Source of the DNA: an uncultured Ruminococcus sp.
GTDB taxonomy: Bacteria; Bacillota; Clostridia; Oscillospirales; Ruminococcaceae
Reading direction: 5' to 3'
Assembly: GCF_946187255.1 (NCBI RefSeq)
Contig: NZ_CAMHRZ010000140.1
Span: 1-8,958 of the forward strand
Length of the DNA: 8,958 nt
Below are positions 1 to 6,186 of this stretch, piece by piece (the first letter of the stretch is position 1; each line of letters opens with the position of its first letter). The notes under the pieces were generated by a model, which had not been told where the DNA came from, ran no database searches, and worked only from the letters and a program-made list of their open reading frames with translations. The position numbers were made by a program, and so were the translations under genes.

Positions 1-596
1 TCCAGTATCCCGAATATCAGCTGTTCGAGGAAACGGTGGCTAAGGATATAGCCTTCGGTCCCAGGAACATGGGGCTTGACGAGGATGAGATAGACCGCCG
101 CGTAAAGGAGACTGCCGAACTGGTGGGGCTTTCGGAAAAGGTGATGAAGAAATCCCCCTTCGAGCTTTCGGGCGGACAGAAAAGGCGTGTTGCCATAGCG
201 GGCGTTATGGCGATGGAGCCTGAGGTGCTGATACTGGACGAGCCTGCGTCGGGACTTGACCCGAAAGGGCGCGAGCAGATACTGGGACTTATAAAGGACT
301 ATCACAAGCAGAAGGGCAAGACTGTCCTGCTGGTGTCCCATTCGATGGAGGATATAGCCAAGAACGTGGACAAGATACTTGTGATGAACGATTCAAAGCT
401 GTTTTGCTACGATGAGACCGCAAAGGTGTTCCACCGTTCGGACGAACTGGAGAAAATGGGGCTCGCGGTGCCGCAGGTGACAAGGGTGTTCAACCGCCTG
501 AAAGCTATGGGGTACGATATGGGCGAGGATGTATATACTGTAAAATTCGGCAGCGGGCTGCTGCTGGATAAGCTGAGGAAGAGGGAAGAAAAGTGA
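1..596 (+). CDS. ecfA2: Energy-coupling factor (ECF) transporter ATPase, 3' part
   Basis: This is the C-terminal two thirds (about 198 residues of the usual ~285) of an ABC ATPase that powers ECF-type vitamin and micronutrient uptake together with a partner ATPase, the transmembrane protein EcfT and exchangeable substrate-binding S-proteins. The open frame runs in from the left edge; the first complete codon is at base 3. Visible motifs are the Q-loop region (QYPEYQLF, from base 3), the ABC signature LSGGQ at 165-179, the Walker B segment VLILDEP at about 225-245 with a D-loop SGLD, and the H-loop histidine (SHSMED) at 339-341. The Walker A segment lies outside the window. The immediately following, overlapping ecfT makes the EcfA2 assignment likely; the alternative is EcfA1. 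The gene ends with TGA at 594-596. No sign of damage is seen. Confidence 0.93.
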   Translation, partial: QYPEYQLFEETVAKDIAFGPRNMGLDEDEIDRRVKETAELVGLSEKVMKKSPFELSGGQKRRVAIAGVMAMEPEVLILDEPASGLDPKGREQILGLIKDYHKQKGKTVLLVSHSMEDIAKNVDKILVMNDSKLFCYDETAKVFHRSDELEKMGLAVPQVTRVFNRLKAMGYDMGEDVYTVKFGSGLLLDKLRKREEK

Positions 597-1402
597 TAAA
601 GGATATAACCATAGGACAGTTCTTTCCCGGAAACTCAGTGCTCCACCGCATGGATGCGCGGGTGAAGATACTGCTGACAGGTGCTTTCATAGCCATGCTG
701 TTCGCGGCAAAGAGCATAGAGGCGCTTGCGGTGGGGATACTGTTCACGCTGGCGGCGTTCCTGTTTTCAAAGATACCGCTGAAAATGATGGGAAAGAGCC
801 TTAAACCGATAATACCCGTGATAGTATTCACAGCGCTGATAAATCTGTTTTTCATACGCACGGGAGATCTTCTGTGGGAATGGAAGTTCATCAAGCTGAC
901 AAAGGACGGCGTGGATACCTCGCTGTTCATGGTGATAAGGATAATATGCCTTATCTGCGGCAGCTCGCTGCTGACCTATACCACATCCCCGATAGACCTT
1001 ACGGATGCGATAGAAAAGCTGCTGAGTCCGCTGAAAAAGATAAAGGTGCCTGTACATGAGCTGGCGATGATGATGACGATAGCACTGCGCTTCATACCCA
1101 CGCTCATCGAGGAGACCGACAAGATAATGAGCGCACAGAAGGCAAGGGGCGCTGATATGGAGACAGGTAATATCCTGCAAAGGGCAAAGGCGCTGATACC
1201 CATACTGATACCGCTGTTCGTGGCGAGCTTCCGCCATGCGGAAGAACTGGCACTGGCTATGGAATGCCGCTGCTATCACGGCGGCGAAGGCAGAACGCGC
1301 ATGAAGCAGCTGAGGATGAGTATACTTGACCTGTGGGGCAGCCTGTTCTGCGGAGTGTTCCTGGCGGGGGTCATAGTGATAAACGCTGTGGCAGGCAAGT
1401 GA
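593..1402 (+). CDS. ecfT: Energy-coupling factor transporter transmembrane protein EcfT
   Basis: EcfT is the membrane scaffold that links the two ECF ATPases to the S-component. The 269-aa length is normal. It starts with GTG at 593, overlapping the TGA of the ATPase gene by 4 bases, with a purine-rich GAGGGAAG just upstream, so translational coupling is likely. Hydrophobic segments lie at about residues 24-58, 70-88, 106-128 and 240-265. The two cytoplasmic coupling motifs that touch the ATPases are present: Ala184-Arg185-Gly186 (QKARGAD) and a second at 223-230 reading MECRCYHG, followed by GEGRTR. In the second motif the small residues flanking the arginine are cysteines instead of the Ala and Gly of the textbook motif; Arg226 is kept, so function is probably intact. 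No terminator is visible in the 79 bases after the stop. Confidence 0.93.
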   Translation: MIKDITIGQFFPGNSVLHRMDARVKILLTGAFIAMLFAAKSIEALAVGILFTLAAFLFSKIPLKMMGKSLKPIIPVIVFTALINLFFIRTGDLLWEWKFIKLTKDGVDTSLFMVIRIICLICGSSLLTYTTSPIDLTDAIEKLLSPLKKIKVPVHELAMMMTIALRFIPTLIEETDKIMSAQKARGADMETGNILQRAKALIPILIPLFVASFRHAEELALAMECRCYHGGEGRTRMKQLRMSILDLWGSLFCGVFLAGVIVINAVAGK

Positions 1403-1481
1403 ACACCTAAATAATAGTATAGAACGTGTATATGATATTGGAGAAGCTGAATAAGCAACGTAAGTAGTGTAAGGAGAATCA

Positions 1482-1943
1482 ATGATGAGCGATACTTATT
1501 TCCCCGAGCTGGGAATGAGCGAAAAGGAGCTTATGAAAAAGCTGCCATTCACAAAGGCAACTAACGGAGCTACGGGAAAAACACTGGATTTTACCTGGTA
1601 TGGCAGGATACCGAAGGGCTGGCGTGCCGCCTTTGGTATGGAGATGCTCAAAGAAATGGCTGCGGAATACAAGAATTTTACCCGCAGGGACAGAAAGGAA
1701 TGGCGCGTTACGGGCGTTGTGGAGAAGTACGGTGAGCTGCGCATCTACACAGGGCTTACAACACCGCGCATGGACGAGATCCTGGAGAAGTATACCTCGC
1801 TGAGCCACAAGCGCTGCATAGACTGCGGCAAGCCGTGTGTTCAGAGGGGCGAAGGCTGGATATACACCATGTGCGATGACTGCTATGAGGCTATGGTGGA
1901 GAGGGAAGCTCGCGGAAATCCCATAAGGACTCCCTTTGACTGA
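1482..1943 (+). CDS. Uncharacterised protein with C-terminal cysteine (zinc-finger-like) motif
   Basis: This 153-aa soluble protein has no function I can name. Two adjacent ATG codons (1482, 1485) follow AAGGAG at 1471-1476; the second is spaced slightly better. The C-terminus has a five-cysteine cluster, Cys112-x2-Cys115-x3-Cys119 and Cys131-x2-Cys134, which would suit one structural zinc. The pattern 'WRV..VVEKYGELRIY' followed by 'CIDCGKPC...GWIYTMCDDC' resembles, from memory, a widespread family of small hypothetical proteins (often phage-associated) that carry a GxLRxY strand and then a CxxCGxP...GW...C finger; this is recognition by pattern only. The central part is rich in aromatic and charged residues, and there is no signal peptide or membrane segment. 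It sits between ecfT and truA, which are often neighbours in Firmicutes, so it may be a lineage-specific insertion in that operon. A 79-base gap precedes it. Confidence 0.8.
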   Translation: MMSDTYFPELGMSEKELMKKLPFTKATNGATGKTLDFTWYGRIPKGWRAAFGMEMLKEMAAEYKNFTRRDRKEWRVTGVVEKYGELRIYTGLTTPRMDEILEKYTSLSHKRCIDCGKPCVQRGEGWIYTMCDDCYEAMVEREARGNPIRTPFD

Positions 1944-1969
1944 ACTGCCTGACGAAAGGAGACAGAGAT

Positions 1970-2260
1970 ATGAGCATGACAGATATGGACCAGAATTCAA
2001 GGATAATGAGACTGGAAAGAAAGCTGAACAGCCTTGAATGCAAAGTTAACGGAGGTGAAAGTGGTATGTCGAGGATATTGCAGTCGCTGATAGGACAGGA
2101 CGTTACGCTGAATATAAGCTATGAGGAGATAAACTGCAGGGTGCTGGACTGCGACGATGAGTGGATAAAGATAATCATATTCGGCAAAAAGAAGAATACC
2201 ACGCTGATACGCCGTGTATGCGAGATAACCAAAGTGACACTTGACAAAGACGGGATATGA
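1970..2260 (+). CDS. Small protein with possible Sm/SH3-like barrel; two plausible starts
   Basis: The protein is 96 aa long from ATG 1970 (AAAGGAG at 1955-1961, 8-base spacing). A second in-frame ATG at 2066 (residue 33) has an even stronger ribosome site, GGAGGTG at 2051-2057, also spaced by 8, and would give a 64-aa form. The long form adds a polar, probably helical segment (residues ~10-26, heptad-like Leu/Ile spacing). The core from residue 33 reads as a run of short beta strands: 'LIGQDVTL', 'INCRVLDCDDEWIKIII', 'TTLIRRVCEI'. The order 'LIGxxVxL ... xVLDxDDEWI ... LIRxxxI' resembles small Sm-like or SH3-type barrels found in Firmicutes; this fold is an inference. A role in RNA binding cannot be claimed from sequence alone. 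The gene lies 26 bases after its upstream neighbour, and its last codons hold the -35 box of the truA promoter. Confidence 0.78.
   Translation: MSMTDMDQNSRIMRLERKLNSLECKVNGGESGMSRILQSLIGQDVTLNISYEEINCRVLDCDDEWIKIIIFGKKKNTTLIRRVCEITKVTLDKDGI
2051..2057 (+). promoter_or_regulatory. Strong internal ribosome-binding site inside the 96-aa gene
   Basis: GGAGGTG, a seven-base match to the 16S anti-Shine-Dalgarno sequence, lies 8 bases before an in-frame ATG at 2066. It is at least as good as the site for the upstream start at 1970. It either marks the true start or allows a short 64-aa isoform lacking the helical N-terminus. Confidence 0.55.
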
Positions 2261-2269
2261 GTTTATAAT
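2241..2269 (+). promoter_or_regulatory. Perfect consensus sigma-A promoter overlapping the truA start
   Basis: TTGACA at 2241-2246 and TATAAT at 2264-2269 are separated by exactly 17 bases, a 12-of-12 consensus match at ideal spacing. The -10 box abuts the annotated truA ATG (2270), so the predicted start point, about 2275-2277, falls inside the truA reading frame. Transcripts from it would lack the first ATG and would have only about a 9-base leader to the next in-frame ATG at 2285. The promoter may therefore give a near-leaderless truA message, or mainly feed the genes downstream. Confidence 0.65.
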
Positions 2270-3019
2270 ATGAGATACTTTAAAATGACTCTCGCCTATG
2301 ACGGCAGCGGATATCACGGGTGGCAGCGTCAGTCAAATGCGCTGGCGGTGCAGGAGGTCGTGGAGGACGCTATATACAAGCTGACGGGCGAAAGGGTCGT
2401 GGTGCAGGGGTGTTCGCGGACGGATGCGGGCGTTCATGCCAGGGAGTATGTGCTCTCAATGGGGCTTGAACTTCCGATTAACTGCCGCGGCTTGCAGCTG
2501 GGTCTGAATTCGTGGCTGCCCGACGATATAAGCGTGCTGGGCTGTGAGGAAGCGGAGGAAGGCTTTCATGCGAGATACTGCTGCAAAGGCAAGGAGTATG
2601 AGTATATAGTACACAACAGCAGGATAAAGGATCCGTTTTTGAGGAATACTGCATTCCGCAGTACCTTCCCGATAGACGAAGCACTGCTGGATCGGGCGGC
2701 ACAGGATTATGTGGGCGAGCATGATTTCAAGGCATTCTGCTCCACCGCCTGCGATAAAGAGATAACAGTAAGGAAAATATATCGTTTCAGTGTAAGGCGT
2801 GAGGGTGAAAAAGTGATCTTCACGGTGGCAGGGAACGGGTTTTTGTATAATATGGTCAGGATTATGGTGGGAACGCTGCTTTTTATAAACGAGGGCAAGA
2901 TCGCCGCGGATGCAATACCGCGGATAATCGACTCGAAGGACAGGAAAAAGGCAGGCAAGACAGTCCCGCCTCAGGGCTTGTACCTGAACAAAGTATATTA
3001 CGATGATAAGGACTTTTAA
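2270..3019 (+). CDS. truA: tRNA pseudouridine(38-40) synthase TruA
   Basis: TruA converts uridines 38, 39 and 40 of the tRNA anticodon arm to pseudouridine. At 249 aa it has normal length. The N-terminal strand and loop 'LAYDGSGYHGWQRQ' are typical, and the catalytic aspartate is Asp52 in the signature 'CSRTDAGVHA'. The C-terminal half has the family's 'FHARYCCKGKEYEY' and 'GNGFLYNMVRIMVGTLL' segments. The ATG at 2270 has no good Shine-Dalgarno site (only GGGA about 15 bases upstream), so translation may depend on coupling to the gene ending 9 bases earlier. Alternatively, initiation could be at Met6 (2285), which would fit the consensus promoter directly upstream. Starting at Met6 would lose only five residues before the conserved core. 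In many Firmicutes truA directly follows ecfT; here two small genes intervene. Confidence 0.97.
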   Translation: MRYFKMTLAYDGSGYHGWQRQSNALAVQEVVEDAIYKLTGERVVVQGCSRTDAGVHAREYVLSMGLELPINCRGLQLGLNSWLPDDISVLGCEEAEEGFHARYCCKGKEYEYIVHNSRIKDPFLRNTAFRSTFPIDEALLDRAAQDYVGEHDFKAFCSTACDKEITVRKIYRFSVRREGEKVIFTVAGNGFLYNMVRIMVGTLLFINEGKIAADAIPRIIDSKDRKKAGKTVPPQGLYLNKVYYDDKDF

Positions 3020-3021
3020 GA

Positions 3022-4689
3022 TTGAGCAATAAAAGCAATAAAAGCAATAAGCACAGAAAAGGCAGGGTACGCAAAAGGGCTCCGCAGGTGGCTGATGAGG
3101 AAAGCAGCAGTCTTAACGGGGTGCAGGAGGAAAGCACCGCCGACGAAGATGTGACCGAAGATACGAGCGGCAAGGAGGAAGATACTTCCGCCGATGCCGA
3201 AGACACTGCGGCTGAGGAGACCGAAAAGGCGGAGAAGACTGACAGCCGTGATGATGACGGTGAGGAAAAGGATAAGGCGGCAAAGGTAAAAAAGCCCGCA
3301 GATCAGCATAAAAAGAACCCTCACAGGAAGAACAGGCAGTCACCTCCCAGAAAAAATGCACCGCCGCGTGATGAAGCGGCTATCGCGAGAAAGAGCATAA
3401 AGCATATCCGCACAGGCGGCATACCCGATGAGGAGATGCCGCGCAGACGCAGAAATCCCGTTAAGGAGGACGTACCCGAGAACGAGGTGCTGAAAAAGCG
3501 CCGCTACAGAACGCCCTCCACTGAGGAGATACGCGAAGCAAGACAGCGGGAGAAGAACAAGCGCCGTATCCGTACCATAGCGATACTGTCGGTGGTGGCA
3601 GTGTTTGCGGGACTGGCATATTTTACAAGAGCCCACTGGGTGCCGCAGCTGGAAAGCGTACTGGAGCGCCCGAAGGAGACCATCGTCAATGACGGTGAGG
3701 TAAAAAAAGGAAACTTCCCCCTCAGCTTTGATGAGGGTGCGGTGAGCAGTATCGTATGCAGCGGCAGCTATCTTCTGTGCCTGGACAAAAATCAGATAAG
3801 GTTTTATGACGAGGAGGGCAACGAAGAGAATTCCTTCAGCCACAACTACGCCGACCCCGTGATGAGGGCAACGGACAACAGAGTACTGCTTTACGACAAG
3901 GGCGGCAGCTCGCTGATGGTGCTGGGCAGGAAGAACGAGGTGTTCTCAAAGGTCGTCAAGAACAAGCTGATAATGGCAGAGCTGGCGGAAAACAACAATG
4001 TGGCGGTAGTCACATCGGATAAGAAATATGCAGGGATACTGACGATATACGACGGCAACGGCAGAGAGCTGTACACATGGTCAAGCAGCTCCGCACTGCT
4101 GAGCGTGACCTTCGACAAGAGCGGCAACGGCTGCTTTGTGACCACATACGCGAGCAAGGGCGGAAAGCTGGGCTCGGTGGTGAGGTATATCACCTTCGAC
4201 AAGAAGGATCCCGAGATGGAGAGCAAGACCCTGCCTGTGCTGGCACTCAAAGCACTGCAGAACGACAACGGCGATTTCTGGGTGGTGGGCGACACCGCTT
4301 TCTATCGGCTTGACGATAACGGCAGAGTGATAACGGAGTACAGCTATCAGGGCAGGCTCAAAGACTTCGATGTTGACAGGAGCTGCGCGGCAGTGGTGCT
4401 GAACGGCGTTCAGCGGAGATCGTCGGTGCTGATGATATTCGACAGCAACTCCACGAAGGAGTCACCCGACTATATCGCGGAGAACGACGACGGTGCTCCG
4501 GAAAGGCTGAAAATAAAGGACGGGAAGACGGTACTGCTGAAAGAGAACAGCATAGACTGCTACGACCGTTTCGGCAACCTTACGGCAACTGCGGAGTGCA
4601 GTGCAAACTACAACGACTTCGTATATCTGGGAGACAGCGTGTACTTCCGTGATTACCGCGAGGTCAACAAGATATCATTCAGCACATAG
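3022..4689 (+). CDS. Single-pass membrane protein with charged N-terminus and beta-rich outer domain (DUF5711-like)
   Basis: The 555-aa protein starts with TTG at 3022, two bases after the truA stop, with AAGGA at 3007-3011. Residues 1-183 are highly polar and low in complexity: they open with three SNK repeats, continue through acidic Glu/Asp-rich and Lys/Arg-rich stretches, and end in a strongly basic run just before the membrane. One hydrophobic segment lies at about residues 185-203 (TIAILSVVAVFAGLAYF). Residues ~205-555 are outside, without cysteine-rich or catalytic signatures, and contain recurrent short strand motifs (for example 'NQIRFYDEEGN', 'AGILTIYDGNGREL', 'TAFYRLDDNGRV') suggesting repeated blades of a WD-like or PQQ-like beta-propeller. 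From memory this resembles the DUF5711 family of Ruminococcus and relatives; function unknown. The stop codon overlaps the ribosome site of the next gene (AGGAGG, 4688-4693), which points to coupled expression with the CvpA-family protein and perhaps a joint envelope role. Confidence 0.85.
   Translation: MSNKSNKSNKHRKGRVRKRAPQVADEESSSLNGVQEESTADEDVTEDTSGKEEDTSADAEDTAAEETEKAEKTDSRDDDGEEKDKAAKVKKPADQHKKNPHRKNRQSPPRKNAPPRDEAAIARKSIKHIRTGGIPDEEMPRRRRNPVKEDVPENEVLKKRRYRTPSTEEIREARQREKNKRRIRTIAILSVVAVFAGLAYFTRAHWVPQLESVLERPKETIVNDGEVKKGNFPLSFDEGAVSSIVCSGSYLLCLDKNQIRFYDEEGNEENSFSHNYADPVMRATDNRVLLYDKGGSSLMVLGRKNEVFSKVVKNKLIMAELAENNNVAVVTSDKKYAGILTIYDGNGRELYTWSSSSALLSVTFDKSGNGCFVTTYASKGGKLGSVVRYITFDKKDPEMESKTLPVLALKALQNDNGDFWVVGDTAFYRLDDNGRVITEYSYQGRLKDFDVDRSCAAVVLNGVQRRSSVLMIFDSNSTKESPDYIAENDDGAPERLKIKDGKTVLLKENSIDCYDRFGNLTATAECSANYNDFVYLGDSVYFRDYREVNKISFST
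3025..3051 (+). repeat. Three tandem 9-bp repeats right after a TTG start
   Basis: AGCAATAAA at 3025-3033 and 3034-3042 and AGCAATAAG at 3043-3051 encode Ser-Asn-Lys three times. They begin immediately after the TTG start codon of the 555-aa membrane protein gene. Copy-number change would keep the frame and alter only the basic N-terminal tip. Confidence 0.85.
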
Positions 4690-4699
4690 GAGGCTTGTT

Positions 4700-5578
4700 A
4701 TGTCGATCTGGCTTGATGCGGCGGTGATACTGATAATGATACTGACCTGTGTGGTCGGGTACGTCAGGGGATTTCGCAAAAGCATCGTGGGAATAGGTAT
4801 AGCAGTCATCTCGACGCTGGCTGCTTCATGGGCTTCGGGGGCGCTTGCCGAGCCTGTGTACGAAAGATATATGCGCGACAGGGCGAAAGCCTATGTGGTG
4901 AGCGCCATAAACGATTATGACCCCAAAACGGTCATCATGCAGAAGCTGGAAGAACAGGGCTACGGCGGGTATGTCACTGAGGCAGAGCTTGAGGATATGC
5001 TTTCACGCGGCGGCGACTGTATGGAAAATGTCAGCGAACTGCTGAAAAAAAAAGGTGCGGACAAAGCCGAAGCCGAAAAGCTGCGGCAGAACCTTGACGG
5101 ATACTTCCGTGCGGAGCTGCCCGGGGCTATCAACGAAAGGATAGCGGGCACCGACCTGGCACCGTATATACAGCGGGTGAACATAAACAGCGATGAACTG
5201 CGGGAGTGTATAACCAGAGCAGCGTCACAGAGCAAGGAGGACGCAGCCGACTATATAGTTGAAAAGGCGATAAAGCCCGTACTGGTAGGCGTGATACGCA
5301 CACTGATGTTCGGGATATGCTACCTTGTGGCAGTGCTGCTGATGAGAGTGATAGTCATGATAATGGGTCTGGCAGGCGAAAAGAAGGAGCTCAAAGCTGC
5401 CGACCGCTTCGGAGGACTGGGCATAGGTGTCGTAAAGGGACTGATATACTGTGCGGCTGCCGCATGGGTGCTGAGTACCTTCTGCACTGCCACCAAGAAC
5501 AGCATGAGCATGATGAATGCCGATATAGGCAGAGAAAGCTACGTTTTCAGATATTTCTTTGAGTTTTTCTACAATTGA
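4700..5578 (+). CDS. CvpA-family membrane protein with a long extracytoplasmic insertion
   Basis: CvpA-family proteins (named for colicin V production) are small multi-pass inner-membrane proteins linked to envelope integrity; their biochemical role is not settled. The ATG at 4700 is chosen because AGGAGG (4688-4693) lies 6 bases before it; the open frame extends further upstream to 4601 but that part overlaps the previous gene. The 292-aa product has four hydrophobic segments at about residues 4-22, 27-48, 193-218 and 237-258. Family landmarks are 'GYVRGFRKSIVG' after the first helix and 'DRFGGLGIGVVKGL' before the last. Between helices 2 and 3 is a roughly 140-residue hydrophilic loop, much longer than in the 162-aa E. 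coli CvpA. It is charged and mostly helical, with a nine-A run encoding Lys-Lys-Lys. Twelve bases separate the ribosome-site-overlapping stop of the DUF5711-like gene from this one, and the next gene begins within 15 bases. Confidence 0.85.
   Translation: MSIWLDAAVILIMILTCVVGYVRGFRKSIVGIGIAVISTLAASWASGALAEPVYERYMRDRAKAYVVSAINDYDPKTVIMQKLEEQGYGGYVTEAELEDMLSRGGDCMENVSELLKKKGADKAEAEKLRQNLDGYFRAELPGAINERIAGTDLAPYIQRVNINSDELRECITRAASQSKEDAADYIVEKAIKPVLVGVIRTLMFGICYLVAVLLMRVIVMIMGLAGEKKELKAADRFGGLGIGVVKGLIYCAAAAWVLSTFCTATKNSMSMMNADIGRESYVFRYFFEFFYN
5045..5053 (+). repeat. Nine-A homopolymer inside the CvpA-family gene
   Basis: Nine consecutive A residues encode Lys-Lys-Lys in frame in the extracytoplasmic loop of the CvpA-family protein. 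It is the longest single-base run I noticed in the coding part of the window. Such tracts can cause replication or transcription slippage; no sign of an actual frameshift is present. Confidence 0.9.
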
Positions 5579-5593
5579 TGACGGAGGTGCATG

Positions 5594-6121
5594 ATGTACA
5601 GGGTATATAAGAGCTACGACTGTTCGGCGGCGTGTACGGATGAGTTCACGGTGCTGATGTACAGGACAGTGGTAAGTCTGACCTTCCTGCTTTTTGATGC
5701 GCAGGGAGATCTGATAAGCGCGGCAAGAGCTTACGATGACGGCAGAAAGGGCGAATACAGCTTCTCCGCACAGGACGGATCGGGCAAGGTGATAGAATCA
5801 AAGCGCGGCGGCGTACTGGCTTCACACAACCGCAATGTCAGGCTGATAGAGAACGGAAAGACTGCTTCCTTCAGGACATACAGCGGCATATTCAACCTGG
5901 ATCTGCATGAAAGCGGCGAAGAACCCGAAGTATGCAGCTTGAAGAGCGACAAATACAGCGTAAGGGCGGAGTTCGTTTCGCCGGATTTCAATGTGGTGTA
6001 TGAATTCGCAGGCTCGCTGATAAAGGCGGCAAATGCCTTTGAGTGCAGGTTCGAGACCCCCGGCGGGGAGGGGCTGTATATGAATAACAGCGGCTTGTAC
6101 TGCGGACTTTCGTCATTATAG
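5594..6121 (+). CDS. Uncharacterised ~175-aa beta-rich protein
   Basis: I do not recognise this protein. Two adjacent ATG codons (5591, 5594) follow GGAGG at 5583-5587. The second is preferred because its 6-base spacing is more usual than the 3 bases left for the first; choosing the first adds one Met. The protein alternates short hydrophobic and polar stretches ('TVVSLTFLLFDAQGDLIS', 'FRTYSGIFNLDLHE', 'FNVVYEFAGSLIKAA'), suggesting a mainly beta-strand fold. No signal peptide, membrane helix or metal motif is visible; cysteines are scattered, with a Cys-x3-Cys near the N-terminus. It lies 15 bases after the CvpA-family gene and 65 bases before the Clp gene, so it is probably co-transcribed with both. 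Codon use matches its neighbours. The product most likely stays in the cytoplasm, but this rests only on the absence of export signals. Confidence 0.75.
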   Translation: MYRVYKSYDCSAACTDEFTVLMYRTVVSLTFLLFDAQGDLISAARAYDDGRKGEYSFSAQDGSGKVIESKRGGVLASHNRNVRLIENGKTASFRTYSGIFNLDLHESGEEPEVCSLKSDKYSVRAEFVSPDFNVVYEFAGSLIKAANAFECRFETPGGEGLYMNNSGLYCGLSSL

Positions 6122-6150
6122 TATACCGAAAAGAAGATGATGAGTAATAT

Positions 6151-6170
6151 GAAAAATACAGAAAAATACA
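6151..6170 (+). repeat. Perfect tandem 10-bp repeat upstream of the clp gene
   Basis: GAAAAATACA occurs twice back to back (6151-6160, 6161-6170), followed directly by the clp ribosome site GAAGGGAG. It is in the 65-base leader between the 176-aa gene and the Clp unfoldase gene. It could be a chance duplication or an A-rich leader element that keeps the ribosome site unstructured. Confidence 0.85.
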
Positions 6171-6186
6171 GAAGGGAGATAACAGC

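Noticed and set aside
1403..1481. Promoter, terminator or tiny peptide gene in the gap after ecfT
   Set aside because: No hairpin with a T-tract and no convincing -35/-10 pair is present. The short frame starting at ATG 1430 has 11 codons and no clear ribosome site.
2841..2851. TATAAT at 2846-2851 inside truA
   Set aside because: It encodes part of the conserved FLYNMVRI segment of TruA and has no -35 box at a suitable distance.
4601..4699. Upstream extension of the CvpA-family frame to 4601
   Set aside because: It overlaps the end of the previous gene, has no ribosome site, and the added residues are not hydrophobic or conserved-looking; ATG 4700 has AGGAGG at ideal spacing.
6095..6122. 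Promoter candidate TTGTAC-N16-TATAGT before the clp gene
   Set aside because: The -35 box matches the consensus at only three of six positions and the element lies in the end of the preceding coding sequence; too weak to call.
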